Source of the DNA: Arenimonas caeni
Lineage (GTDB): Bacteria; Pseudomonadota; Gammaproteobacteria; Xanthomonadales; Xanthomonadaceae
NCBI RefSeq assembly: GCF_003024235.1
Contig: NZ_KZ679092.1
Span: 1 to 64,000, forward strand
DNA length: 64,000 nucleotides
Reading direction: 5' to 3'
The position numbers were made by a program, and so were the translations under genes. Shown here piece after piece: positions 22,101-31,300 of the stretch. Below the pieces are notes generated by a model that had not been told where the DNA came from, did not search any database, and worked only from the letters and a program-made list of their open reading frames with translations. The first letter of the stretch is position 1. Each line of letters begins with the position of its first letter.

Positions 22101-22868
22101 CGTGATGGGCGTGTTGTTCGCGACCGTGAAGTAATAGTCGAGCTGGTCGTCGTCGTCGATGTTGTCGTAGTTCTCTTCCTGCTGGACCGGACTACCGACC
22201 ACGACGCCAGCGCCGCCGCCGTTGACCAGTTCACTGCGGACGATATACGGCGTATTGGCCACGTGGTGGATCTCGTAGCGCCAATAGTTAGCCGAGTTGC
22301 GCAGGTAGTTGGTGGTCGTGTCGGTCAGGCTCTTCGGCACGTGGAAGACCTGCGGACCACCGCACACCTGGGTACTGCTGCCGTTGTAGTCGTAGTTCTC
22401 GCAGCTCGAGGTGCTGCGGAGGTCGACCAGGTCGCTCTCGCCGTTCGCATAGCCCGTGCCAGCGAAGTTGAACGAACCGTAGACGCCGGCCATGGTGGTG
22501 CCGCCGGTCATCAGCGAGCCGTCGGCGTTCTGCCACGGACGGTAGCTGGTGGCCGGGTTGTAGTAGACCGTGTTGCCGATGTAGGAGCCATCGGTGATGT
22601 TGTTCGACGGACTGGCGCAGTTGCCGTTGCTCTGGCGCCGGCAGATCGTCGGCACGTCCGGGTTGGGCATGTCGTTGAAGGCCATCGAACCCGAGTCGTC
22701 TAGGATGAACATCAGGTTGGGCTCGACATTGCCCGCGCCCGTCTGCAGCGGGTAATCGGGGAAGCTCTGGGCGAGCGCGGAGCTGACCGGCAGCGCCAGC
22801 AGGGTGGCGGCGAACGCGGCCAGCGCGCTCATCCGGTGTCCCATCGTCTTCGGAGTCTTGGCATTCAT
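19107..22868 (-). CDS. pilY1: PilY1-type pilus tip adhesin/assembly factor
   Basis: 1253 residues with a signal peptide (about 1-34, ending SSALA-QSF). A metal-dependent adhesion site of the VWA type follows immediately (ILDDSGSM, D57-x-S59-x-S61). The C-terminal half is the beta-propeller of the PilY1/PilC family, including calcium-loop-like sequences such as DLNADGKADFVYAGDLQGN. Residues about 225-325 look like an extra beta-sandwich resembling a PPC domain. PilY1 sits at the pilus tip and controls extension, adhesion and surface sensing. The start is MNAKTPKT, 5 nt after pilX. Confidence 0.9.
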   Translation of the reverse strand: MNAKTPKTMGHRMSALAAFAATLLALPVSSALAQSFPDYPLQTGAGNVEPNLMFILDDSGSMAFNDMPNPDVPTICRRQSNGNCASPSNNITDGSYIGNTVYYNPATSYRPWQNADGSLMTGGTTMAGVYGSFNFAGTGYANGESDLVDLRSTSSCENYDYNGSSTQVCGGPQVFHVPKSLTDTTTNYLRNSANYWRYEIHHVANTPYIVRSELVNGGGAGVVVGSPVQQEENYDNIDDDDQLDYYFTVANNTPITVDTFSGTGNVRLRVYNPSGTVVCNSDTGPSGNRNLENCSIASAAEGQWRARLSGTFDNVDMRIRYQTVSRIGCGTTGTWAWGNCTLVNTIAGRSVADELANYATWFSYHRTRMKIAKAGASEAFNQLGNNVRVGYRTIWNRSNYEIPVQDGNDGKFEGTARNTWFARLFGARGQSGTPLRAALYDTGEYFSRDDAAGPYGPAATADQLECRQNFAILTTDGYWNGSIGTRTIGDQDGQSGVAIYNPADETTSIRYTRAHPFRDTNTNTNYSNTLADVAMKYWKNDLRPDQDNIIPTSADNPAFWQHMVTFGISIGLKGTVDQTSVSQVLRDGRPRINGTAVNWPNPTDTENAERIDDLLHAAVNGRGDFIAATSADRFREAITSVLGLIQARLASGSNVATNSSTFQSDTRMYQATYRSGVWTGDLVARDVTAVGGISANEAWRVSSRIAATYADAQTGNDYHNRRVLTWNGTGGATFPTTTQSGLLARASGAAVVTGANNASYIKGDQALELSAGGVLRNRSSVLGDIINSSPVYTRDTEMLYVGANDGMLHAIDALTGNVRFSYVPAGVNWSKLASISDPAYTHGFFVDGPVALSTFRLQANTNYLVGTLGRGGKGAFGLNVSTPTNFVAGNVLWDKTADVDNDMGYVLGLPLIVRGNNDAILAIVPNGIDSTSGRAVLYVYDMLTGGELAKITASTGSGNGLSSPRAADLNADGKADFVYAGDLQGNLWKFDLTSSDPNQWDVDLGGSPLFVATDAGGTRQPITGGLALARESGYARVWVNFGTGRLISFSDLSSTTVQSWYGIIDDDTAVTNGRSDLVLRGIAQVGTLSDGRKVRAFEAYAALPAGSRGWVVDLDEPTPGERIISGPRINGRAAYVSSVIPSEGNGCEAGGAGFLNAIDVFTGTSPADSSGTGSSSFFDLDGDGSGNNDTVGENGLPIGSIDPGVGMPTESAQIDDLIIVCGSNGQCTTVPGSPQTGDIEAQRLQWREIIGED

Positions 22869-22873
22869 CGCGA

Positions 22874-23446
22874 TTACCCCACGGGGGCCTGGAAAGTGGA
22901 CTGGAGCATCACCTCGGTGCCGTTGTTCATGCGGCTCAGGACCGTGATGCGGTAGTACCGGCCGACGGCGGTGCTGTTGCAGTCGGATACGGACAGATCG
23001 ATGTCGCTGGTGCAGGTGCCGACGAGGGTGCCGGCCTCGCCCATGTCTTCGATGACGTAGCGCAGCAGGTCCACCTCGACATCGACATCGCTGGAGCCCT
23101 CGAGGTTGGAGGCGCGGTAGCCGGCGCCGGTGGTCCAGAAGGCGTCGTTCTCCCAGGGGAAGGCGGCGCCAACCGCCACCGTGGCGCACAGGCCGTTGCT
23201 GCAGCCGACCGCCGGCGGTGCCGGCCGGCCCGGGTCGGCGGCGTAGGACTCGGCCTCGCGAAGCGCGGCTTCGGCGAACTGGAAGGCGATGGCGCGGGCG
23301 GCGACGTTGCCGCTCATGCGCTCCTGCATCACCGTGCCGCGCATGGCGGCCAGGCCCAGCAGGGTGACGACGATCAGCAGCAGGAGCACCACCACCAGGG
23401 TGATGCCGCGCTGCCGGCCCGGCGCGGAAAATTGACCACGGTTCAC
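22874..23446 (-). CDS. pilX: Minor pilin assembly protein PilX
   Basis: 190 residues from a GTG that overlaps the pilW stop (GTGA). The leader MNRGQFSAPGRQRG is followed by the hydrophobic stretch ITLVVVLLLLIVVTLLGLAAM; the glutamate at +5 is absent, as is normal for PilX. The soluble domain has cysteines (GCSNGLC, GTCTSDIDLSVSDC). PilX forms the pilus-tip complex with PilV, PilW, PilE and PilY1. Confidence 0.85.
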   Translation of the reverse strand: MNRGQFSAPGRQRGITLVVVLLLLIVVTLLGLAAMRGTVMQERMSGNVAARAIAFQFAEAALREAESYAADPGRPAPPAVGCSNGLCATVAVGAAFPWENDAFWTTGAGYRASNLEGSSDVDVEVDLLRYVIEDMGEAGTLVGTCTSDIDLSVSDCNSTAVGRYYRITVLSRMNNGTEVMLQSTFQAPVG

Positions 23447-24552
23447 AGCAGGTCCTCCCGGTTGCGGAGCGCGACCACGTGGGTGATGGTGCGGTTGATG
23501 GCGTTGCCGTCGGTGCCCTGGATCTCGCGATCGCTGAGTGCACCCTGGGTGCCCTCGAAGCGGATGCTCAGTCGGACCGCGGCGACGCGGCTCCAGTCGG
23601 CCACGGTGCCGGCGTCGCCGTAATCGGTCTCCCCCGCCTCCAGGTACGTGAGCTGCATTTGCTCCACGCCTTCGACCACCTCGATGCGGCTCAGCTCGGT
23701 ATCGGGCGTATTGGTGTCGGAACGGTTGGCCAGCACCGCGCGGTAGAGCGACTGGCCGCCGCGGGCGTTGTTGCCGACGTACCAGTGCGTGGAGGTGGCA
23801 CGCGCGACGTAGGCGGGCACGCTGCTGTCCTCGCCACAGGTACCGCCGCCGGCGGCCGGCGTGAAGCAATAGCTGTTGGCGTTGTTGTCGGGGTTGTCAC
23901 AGCCGTAGGTGTCATCCGGGTCGGCCGGCACCGGCAGGGTGAAGCGCGCGCTGCAGTTCGAGCCCGCGCCCGAGTTGTGGCCGATCTTGGTGCCCACGCC
24001 CGGCAGGCCGGTGACCTCGAAGATGAAGGAGCGACCCACGTTGCAGACCAGCAGCACGTCGCCCACCTGGATGTCGGCGGTGGAGGTCACGTCGAGCTCG
24101 GCGCTCGGGTTCGGATGGCTGGTGACGCGGATGCCGCCACCTGACGCCGAGAAGAGCTCGAGCGCATCGGTGCCGGCCACGCGCTGGCCGATGCCTGTAC
24201 CGGTGGCCGTGCCGGGCATGGCACCTTCGTAGCCGGCGATGCCGTCGTTGAAGCCATCCCAGTAGGCATTGTTGCCGTGGCTCATCATGTTGATGGGCCG
24301 CACGTTGGCGCCACAGGGGTTACCGCCGGCCTCGCGGATGTCGCGCGACATCAGCTCGAAAGCCACGCGGCCGTGTTCCTGGACGCGGCCCAGGGTCTCG
24401 GTGGCGTTGTATACGCGCTTGTTGGACAGGAAGACGCCGCCCGCGGCCGCCACCACGATCAGGCCGAGGATCAGGGCGATCATCAGCTCGATCAGCGAGA
24501 AGCCTGCCTGGCCGCGCCGCGCGCTATGCATTTTGTTGGAGGTGCTGGGCAT
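23443..24552 (-). CDS. pilW: Minor pilin assembly protein PilW
   Basis: 369 residues. Prepilin site G17-F18 with E22 in GFSLIELMIALILGLIVVAAAGGVFLS. The large C-terminal domain contains paired cysteines (VLLVCNVG, YGCDNPD, YCFTP, GGTCGED), as in PilW. Part of the initiation/tip complex of the type IV pilus. The start at MPSTSNK lies 2 nt after pilV. Confidence 0.87.
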   Translation of the reverse strand: MPSTSNKMHSARRGQAGFSLIELMIALILGLIVVAAAGGVFLSNKRVYNATETLGRVQEHGRVAFELMSRDIREAGGNPCGANVRPINMMSHGNNAYWDGFNDGIAGYEGAMPGTATGTGIGQRVAGTDALELFSASGGGIRVTSHPNPSAELDVTSTADIQVGDVLLVCNVGRSFIFEVTGLPGVGTKIGHNSGAGSNCSARFTLPVPADPDDTYGCDNPDNNANSYCFTPAAGGGTCGEDSSVPAYVARATSTHWYVGNNARGGQSLYRAVLANRSDTNTPDTELSRIEVVEGVEQMQLTYLEAGETDYGDAGTVADWSRVAAVRLSIRFEGTQGALSDREIQGTDGNAINRTITHVVALRNREDLL

Positions 24553-24554
24553 GG

Positions 24555-25010
24555 TCAGAGCCTGGTCTGGGTTGCGATTTCCTGCACGGCGTCGCCGCCG
24601 GTGCCGCGCTCGTCGTTCCAGCGCACGCCGATGATGCAGGTGACGGCACCGCAGTCGATGCGGCCGCATGCGGTGGGGCCGACGCTCTGCTGCAGCTGGC
24701 CGATCCAGCGCGCGGTGTCGCCGGCGATGCGGGAAGCCGCTGGATCCGCCGGGGCCTCGCAAAGCCAGCCGGTGTCGTAGAGGCGCGCGATCGCCTGCGG
24801 GCGGTTGGCGCGCATCATGTCGAGCATGGCGTAGCTCTGGATGATCGCCGCCGTGCGCTCCGAAGCGCTCTGGGTGTTCTTGAGCGTCAGCGACTGCAGG
24901 GCGGCGATGCCGAGCAGGCCGATGGCCAGGATCAGCACGGCGATCAGCACCTCGAGCAGGCTGGCGCCGGCCTGGGTGCGTCGGGAATGCGGGTGGGCGT
25001 GGGTTCGCAT
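24555..25010 (-). CDS. pilV: Minor pilin assembly protein PilV
   Basis: 151 residues. Prepilin site G15-A16 with E20 in GASLLEVLIAVLILAIGLLGIAALQ, the PilV signature including the GLLGIAALQ motif. The start MRTHAHPH has GAGA at a good distance; an alternative ATG six codons upstream overlaps the preceding gene. Acts with PilW, PilX and PilE in pilus initiation. Confidence 0.85.
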   Translation of the reverse strand: MRTHAHPHSRRTQAGASLLEVLIAVLILAIGLLGIAALQSLTLKNTQSASERTAAIIQSYAMLDMMRANRPQAIARLYDTGWLCEAPADPAASRIAGDTARWIGQLQQSVGPTACGRIDCGAVTCIIGVRWNDERGTGGDAVQEIATQTRL

Positions 25011-25020
25011 GGATCGTCTC

Positions 25021-25608
25021 TCAACCATTGCCTGGTGCCTGGCAGCCGGCGGAACCGGTGGGCGTGACGCTGATGCGGCTGACCGCGATCTGCAGGTCGC
25101 GGGCGTTCTCACCGGCGTCCAGTTCCGAGGTGCAGATGCGGATGGTGCCCGAGGTGTCGGCGGCATTGTTGCCGGCGCGGGCGAAGCCGCTCGAGTTGAA
25201 CGACAGCCGGTTGCCGTTGGTGATGGCGGGGCTGCCGACCACCGAGATGCCGCGCCCAAGGAACCGGAACTCCCGGATCACCTCGCCGCCCGCCGCCGCC
25301 TCGCGGATCACCACGCGGGTCCAGTCGCCCCCGTTGCAGGCGCTGCCATCGGTGGTCGGGCACATCACCACCCGCTGGTTGCGGCGGATCGCCTCCATGC
25401 GGGTGAGCTGCGCCGCGGCCACGACCTCGTTGGTGATGGCGGTGAGGCGATTGCGGTTGGTGATGCCCTGGAAGCTGGGCACGGCGATGGCCAGCACGAT
25501 GGCCAGCACCGCCACCGTGACCATCAGTTCAAGCAGGGTGAAACCGGCCTGGCGCGGGCTCCCCGCCCGGCCCCGACCCAAATCCATTCGTGATGCGTTG
25601 TGCCCCAT
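25021..25608 (-). CDS. fimT: FimT/GspH-type minor pilin, first gene of the pilus operon
   Basis: 195 residues from ATG 25608, which has AAAGGA six bases upstream; an ATG ten codons further up is less likely. Prepilin site G22-F23 with E27 in GFTLLELMVTVAVLAIVLAIAVP. The GspH domain follows with NRLTAITNEVVAAAQLTRMEAIRR and cysteines (VMCPTTDGSAC). FimT in Pseudomonas-like and Legionella-like bacteria is a minor pilin; Legionella FimT binds DNA for uptake. A comparable basic C-terminus is not obvious here. Confidence 0.83.
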   Translation of the reverse strand: MGHNASRMDLGRGRAGSPRQAGFTLLELMVTVAVLAIVLAIAVPSFQGITNRNRLTAITNEVVAAAQLTRMEAIRRNQRVVMCPTTDGSACNGGDWTRVVIREAAAGGEVIREFRFLGRGISVVGSPAITNGNRLSFNSSGFARAGNNAADTSGTIRICTSELDAGENARDLQIAVSRISVTPTGSAGCQAPGNG

Positions 25609-25768
25609 GGCCCATCCTTTACAGGCTGACGCAGGCAAGTTATCCCCAGCCGGCCGGGCCTGGCCAACGATGCCCGACGAACGGCCCGGCGGCCCGGGCG
25701 GGCGGCGTGAACGCCCACCCGGCGCGGTTCCGGGGCATCATGGGGCGTCCCGCCGAAGCCGAGGCCCG

Positions 25769-26791
25769 ATGCCCGCCACTCCGCCCAACCCCGCCCGCCC
25801 GCTGGACGTGCTCTGGCAGGCCAACGCCATCCTCTGGGTCATCCTCGGCGGCGAAGGCCTCGCGGCCGTGCTGGCCCTGGCCCCCGGCCTGGCGGCCGAC
25901 CGACTGATCTACTTCGGCCTGGCCTCGCTGTGGATCCAGTGGACCGCCCTGCTGACGCTGGCACTGCTCTACCTGGCCCGCCGGCAGCTCAACCGCCTGC
26001 GCCCGCCGCAGGTCGCGGCCGTCGCGCTGGTGGTGAGCCTCGCCCTGTGCTGGCTGATCACCCTCGTGATCCGGGGCTACCTGGAGCCCGGCCAGGGCCC
26101 GGGCCGGGTCGACTGGCTGGGCCTGGCGCTGCAGGTTTCCGGCATCACCCTCACCTTCGGCCTGCTCGGCCTGGCCGCCTTCCACAACCACTGGAAAGGC
26201 CGGCTGGCGGCCGTGCGTGCCAAGCAGGCCGAGCTCGAGGCCCTGCAGGCGCGCATCCGCCCTCACTTCCTGTTCAACACGCTCAACACCGGCGCGGCCC
26301 TGGTGCACGCCCGCCCGGAGGAGGCGGAGCAACTGTTGCTCGACCTGGCCGACCTGTTCCGCGCCGCGCTCTCGGGCCCGGCCGAGCTGCCGCTGCAGGA
26401 CGAGCTCTCGCTGGCCCGGCGCTACGTGGAGATCGAGCGCCTGCGCTTCGGCGATCGCCTGAAGCTGGACTGGGTCGTGCCCGGGCAGTTGCCCGAGGTG
26501 CGGGTGCCGGCGCTGTCGATCCAGCCGCTGGTGGAGAACGCCATCCGGCACGGCATCGAACCCTCGCCCACCGGCGGCCGGCTCGACGTGGCCGTGGCGG
26601 TGGAGCCGGACGAGGTGCGGGTGGTCGTGGCCAACGACCTGCCGCCGGCCGGCACGCGCCCGGCCGCCGGGCACCAGGTGGGGCTGGCCTCGGCGCGCGA
26701 GCGCATCGAGGCCCTGAGCCAGGGCCGCGGACGGCTGACGACGCGGGTGCAGGGCGGCCGCTACGTCGCGACCATTACCCTGCCCCTCTGA
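25769..26791 (+). CDS. LytS/AlgZ-type sensor histidine kinase
   Basis: 340 residues. An N-terminal membrane region of four predicted helices (about 12-145) is followed by a His_kinase (LytS-family) domain with the phosphorylated H166 in RPHFLFNTLNT, an N box (LVENAIRHGIEP) and a reduced ATP lid (GLASARERIEAL). This class normally works with a LytTR response regulator (AlgZ/AlgR, FimS in Pseudomonas, where it controls pilus genes). No response regulator gene follows: the next gene is convergent, 3 bp away. The divergent minor pilin operon is a plausible target. Confidence 0.85.
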   Translation: MPATPPNPARPLDVLWQANAILWVILGGEGLAAVLALAPGLAADRLIYFGLASLWIQWTALLTLALLYLARRQLNRLRPPQVAAVALVVSLALCWLITLVIRGYLEPGQGPGRVDWLGLALQVSGITLTFGLLGLAAFHNHWKGRLAAVRAKQAELEALQARIRPHFLFNTLNTGAALVHARPEEAEQLLLDLADLFRAALSGPAELPLQDELSLARRYVEIERLRFGDRLKLDWVVPGQLPEVRVPALSIQPLVENAIRHGIEPSPTGGRLDVAVAVEPDEVRVVVANDLPPAGTRPAAGHQVGLASARERIEALSQGRGRLTTRVQGGRYVATITLPL

Positions 26792-26794
26792 GAC

Positions 26795-28177
26795 TCAGCC
26801 GACGACCTGGTAGCAGGGCTCGTAGGTGCCGGCGATCTTCATGCGCCGCTGCTCGACGAAGGCGCGCAGCAGGGCATCGAGCGCCCGCATGATGTCCTTG
26901 TCGCCATCGATGCGGAACGGGCCGTGCCGCTCGATCTCGCGCATGCCCTCTTCCTTCACGTTGCCGGCCACGATGCCCGAGAAGGCCCGGCGCAGGTCGG
27001 CGGCCAGCAGGTGCAGCGGCTGCTCGCGGTGCAGGTTGAGCGACGCCATGGCGTGGTGGTTGGGGACGAAAGGCTGCTGGAACTCGAACGGGATGTGCAG
27101 CGACCAGTTGAAGAAGAACGCGTCCTTCTCGTCCAGGCGGTGCGACTGCACCTTCTTCAGGCCGGCGCGCATGGCCCTGGCGACGGCCACGGGGTCGTCG
27201 ACGATGATCTGGTAGCGGCTCGTGGCCTCCTCGCCCAGGGCCAGGCGCAGGAACTGGTCGATCTGCTCGAAGTAGGCCGCCGAATCCTTCGGCCCGGTGA
27301 GCACCAGCGGGAACGGCAGCCCGGCGTTCGCCGGGTGCAGCAGCAGGCCGAGCATGTAGAGGATTTCCTCCGCCGTGCCGACGCCGCCCGGGAACACCAC
27401 GATGCCGTGGCCGAGGCGCACGAAGGCCTCCAGGCGCTTCTCAATGTCCGGCATGATCACCAGGTGGTTCACGATCGGGTTCGGCGACTCGGCGGCGATG
27501 ATGCCCGGCTCGGTGATGCCGATGTAGCGCGGCTTCCAGTGCCGCTGCTTGGCGTGGGCGATGGTGGCGCCCTTCATCGGCCCCTTCATCGCGCCCGGGC
27601 CGCAGCCCGTGCAGATGTCCAGGCCGCGCAGGCCCAGCTCGTAGCCCACCTTCTTGGTGTAAAGGTATTCCTCGCGGCCGATCGAGTGGCCGCCCCAGCA
27701 CACCACCAGGTTCGGCTCGAGGTAGGACTTCATCACCCGCGCGTTGCGCAGGATCTCGAACACCGCCTCGGTCATGCCGGTGCCGGTGGCCAGGTCGATG
27801 CGGCCGCTGCCGGCGATCTCGTTGGCGTTGTAGACCAGGTCGCGGACCACGGCGAACAGGTTCTCGGCGATGCCGCGGATGATCTCGCCATCCACGAAGG
27901 CCTCGGCCGGCGCGTTGCGCAGCTCGATCTTGATGCCCCGGTCCTGCTGGTGCACCTCGATGCCGAAATCGGGGAAGCGCTGGGCCGCGGCGCGCGGGTC
28001 GTCGGAATCGGTGCCGCTGGTGAGCACGGCCAGCGCGCAGCGGCGCAGCAGCTCGGTCTGGCCGCCGGCGGAGGCGTCGGCCAGGCGCGCCACTTCGTCG
28101 CGGGAAAGGATGTCCAGGCCACCGCGCGGGGAAATGCGCGCGTTCACGGTGGGGGCTTTGTTCGGGGTGTCGCTCAT
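26795..28177 (-). CDS. ppnN: Nucleotide 5'-monophosphate nucleosidase PpnN
   Basis: 460 residues, close to E. coli PpnN (YgdH, 454). The LOG-family core shows GCGPGAMKGPMKGATIAHAK and the PGGVGTAEE motif. N- and C-terminal extensions typical of PpnN flank it. In E. coli PpnN cleaves nucleoside monophosphates to base and ribose 5-phosphate and is stimulated by (p)ppGpp. The start is placed at MSDTPNK, with an alternative ATG ten codons upstream. It converges on the histidine kinase gene with no terminator between. Confidence 0.9.
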   Translation of the reverse strand: MSDTPNKAPTVNARISPRGGLDILSRDEVARLADASAGGQTELLRRCALAVLTSGTDSDDPRAAAQRFPDFGIEVHQQDRGIKIELRNAPAEAFVDGEIIRGIAENLFAVVRDLVYNANEIAGSGRIDLATGTGMTEAVFEILRNARVMKSYLEPNLVVCWGGHSIGREEYLYTKKVGYELGLRGLDICTGCGPGAMKGPMKGATIAHAKQRHWKPRYIGITEPGIIAAESPNPIVNHLVIMPDIEKRLEAFVRLGHGIVVFPGGVGTAEEILYMLGLLLHPANAGLPFPLVLTGPKDSAAYFEQIDQFLRLALGEEATSRYQIIVDDPVAVARAMRAGLKKVQSHRLDEKDAFFFNWSLHIPFEFQQPFVPNHHAMASLNLHREQPLHLLAADLRRAFSGIVAGNVKEEGMREIERHGPFRIDGDKDIMRALDALLRAFVEQRRMKIAGTYEPCYQVVG

Positions 28178-28255
28178 CGGTTCTTTTCTCTCGGTCTTCG
28201 TCGTCATCGAACCCACGACTTTAGCACCGCCATCCCCCGCCGTAGCAGCGCCCAA

Positions 28256-28290
28256 AAGGAAACGGCCGGGGGTTTCCCCCCGGCCGTTCC
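28256..28290 (-). terminator. Terminator of the TonB-dependent receptor gene
   Basis: On the minus strand AACGGCCGGGGG pairs with CCCCCGGCCGTT around a short A-rich loop and is followed by TCCTTTT. It lies 25 nt after the receptor stop codon. Confidence 0.8.
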
Positions 28291-28311
28291 CGGAACAAAC
28301 GACTGTTTCGG

Positions 28312-31300
28312 TCAGAACTGGTACTTGAAGCTCAGCATGACCGACCAGCGCGACACGGCGGTGTTGCCCTTGTCGTTGTTGTTCTCCTGGATCTGCGCGT
28401 CGGAGCCCGGCCCGGTCCAGTGGTACACGTACTTGCCATCGTTGCCGGCGCAGCCCGCGAGGGTCACGCCCGGGCCGCAGATGCCGGCGTAGCTGGCCAG
28501 CTGCCGGTTGGCATTGAAGCCGTAGTCCTCGATCAGGCCCCAATCCTTGTTCAGGAGGTTGCCGATGTTCATGATGTCGAGGGCCAGCACCGACTTGTGG
28601 CCTTCCGCGAAGCCCGGCAGCTCCTGGGTGATGCGCACGTCGAAGCTGTTGACCCACTGGCTGCGGAAGGCGTTGGCCGGGGCGATCTGGCCCTGATAGG
28701 CCCTCAGCTCCGGGTTCTGCTCGAGCCACGCGAAGAACGACTGCTCCATCGCCGAACCACCGGTCCAGACCACGTCGCCCGGGCCGTTCGGCACGTAGAA
28801 CAGGTCGTTGAAGCGACCCGTGTTGCCGTTCGCGTCGCCATTGGCATCGTTGCCGAAGATGTAGCTGAACGGACGACCGGAGCGACCTTCGTAGAACATG
28901 GAGACGCGGGTCTCGTAGTTCTCGAAGAAGTTGTGGCGCCAGGTCACCGTGCCGGTGAAGCGGTCCTTGATCGCATAGCGCGAGTCATAGGCCACGTCCT
29001 CATTCATCGAGCCGATCGGCGTGTTACCCCAGTTCGACGAGTTCTGCGAGCTGGTCATCGGGCTGACTTCGGTCGCCTCGGTGTAGGTGTAGAACAGGCT
29101 CCAGCCCCAGGTATCGACCAGCGGCTTGTCGAGACCAAAGGTGAACTGGCTGCTCTCGCCCTTGTCGGTGTTCGAGACCAGGAACACGTCACCCACGCCG
29201 TTCGGACGCAGGGCGCGGTTGAAGGCGCCATTGGTGCCGTGCGCGATGCCGTTGTTGCCGCGGCGATCCGGGTTCAGGCCATTGGCGTTCCAGAACAGCG
29301 TGCGGCCGTCCTGGCCGATCGCGGTGACGCCATCGCCGGCGGCATTGAACGGGTCGAGGCGCTGGATGAAGATGCCGTCCTTGACGTTCGTGAACAGGGC
29401 CTCGGCCGAGAGCACGATGCCGTGCCACGGCAGCTCATGCTCGAACGCCAGGTTGGCCTTCCAGACCGACGGCAGCGCGAAGTCCGGCGCAATGATGTCG
29501 ACGTTCTGGCGCGGGCAGCTGGCCAGGGTCGGCACCGGGTAGCAGGCCGGGTTCAGGCCAGTGCCCGGGATGTACGGGGGCACGCTCGGGTCGAAGTTGC
29601 CGCCGTTGGTCTCCTCGTACTGCACATAGCTGATGCCGGTGTTCTGGTAGGCACCCGCCAGCCAGACGTTCGGCGAGGCGCCCTGGAACAGGCCGAAGCC
29701 ACCGCGGACCTGGGTCGGACGCTCGGCGTCGAAGGTGTAGTTGAAGCCGACGCGCGGCTGCAGGATCGAGACGTCGACGGTGTTGGAGTTGTCGTAGCCG
29801 TAGATATCCGACACGAACTCGTTGTACAGGCGCTGGTCATCGAAATCCGGCTTGTCGTAGCGCAGGCCGAACATCAGGGTCAGGTTGTAGTTGACCGACC
29901 AGGTGTCCTGCAGGAACAGGCCCGTGTTCTTCTGGGTGTAGGCAGCCGGGATGTCGGCGTAGGTGCCGCCGTCCGGACGCGGCGCGCGCACGACGTAGGT
30001 CGACGGGTTGCCGGCGATGAAGGCGGCCAGGTTGTTGAACACGTACGTGCCGTTCAGGTCACGGCCGTAGAAGTTGATGACGTCGTTCTTTTCCCAGTCG
30101 AAGCCGAACTTCAGCTCGTGGTTGCCCACGAACAGGTTGCCGGAGCCGAACAGCGTCGTCTGCTCGGTGTCGATCAGGTTGACGTGGCTGTTCTGCTCGG
30201 TGCCGAGATAGATCGAACGGTTGCTGTTCGGGCCGAAGCCGCGGATCTCGATCTGCGGCAGGTTCGAATTGGTCTCGCGGACCGCGGTGTAGTCACGACG
30301 CGACACCTTGAACTCGGTGGAGAAGTTGTCGCTCCAGTCGCTGAACAGCTCGAGCACGGTGGACTCGAACTCCTTGGCGTAGTTGTACCAGAAGGAGTTC
30401 AGCGAGATGGAGTTGTTGTCGACCTGCGGGAAACGCAGCACGCCCTGGTCGAGGAAGCTGTAACGCAGCGCGGCGCGGTGCGCGTCGCTGATGTTCCAGT
30501 CGAGCTTGATCGCGTATTCCTCGATCTCGGTGTCGGCATTCAGGCCGCCGATGCCGCCCGCGTCGAAGCCGTAGGCCGCGGCCGCGGCCTGCACGTCGGC
30601 GATGTTCTGGTCGGTGATCTGACCCAGGCCATACGGAGTGCCGCCGAAGCCGGTGGACGGCGCGGTGCGCACGTACTTCTCGTAGTTGACGAAGAAGAAC
30701 AGGCGGTCCTTGACCAGCGGGCCACCGAAGGTGCCGCCGTAGGTGTCCTCGGACTCCCAGCCGTTGAACTCGACGCCATCGAGGGTGCCGCGCACCCAGT
30801 CGCCGTCGCGCAGGGTGTAGTACAGCGAACCGTGGAACTCGTTCGTGCCCGAACGGGTGACCGCGTTCACCACGGCGCCGGTACCGCCGGCGATGGTGGT
30901 GTCGTAGTTGGCCAGGTCGATGTTGATTTCTTCGATCGCGTCGATCGAGACAGGCTGGCGCTCGGTCGGCAGGTTGTTCGACTCGAGGCCGAACGGATCG
31001 GAGGCGCTGACGCCGTCGATCTTGATCAGGTTGTAGCGGGTGTTCTGGCCACCGGCCGAGATGGCGCCGTCGGCCTTGCTGACCTGCGAGATGCGCGGGT
31101 CGGTGCGGATGTAGTCCTGGATGTTGCGGTTGGCCGAGGGCAGGGCCTCGATCTGGCTGCGGTTGACGTTGCTGCCGGTGCCCATCTTCTCGGGCGAGAA
31201 GACTTCGGAGATGACCGAGCTGCCGGTGACTTCGACGGCGGCCAGGGTGGCCACGTCGTCGACCAGGGTGGCGTCGACCGCAGTGGTCTCGGCCAGCTGC

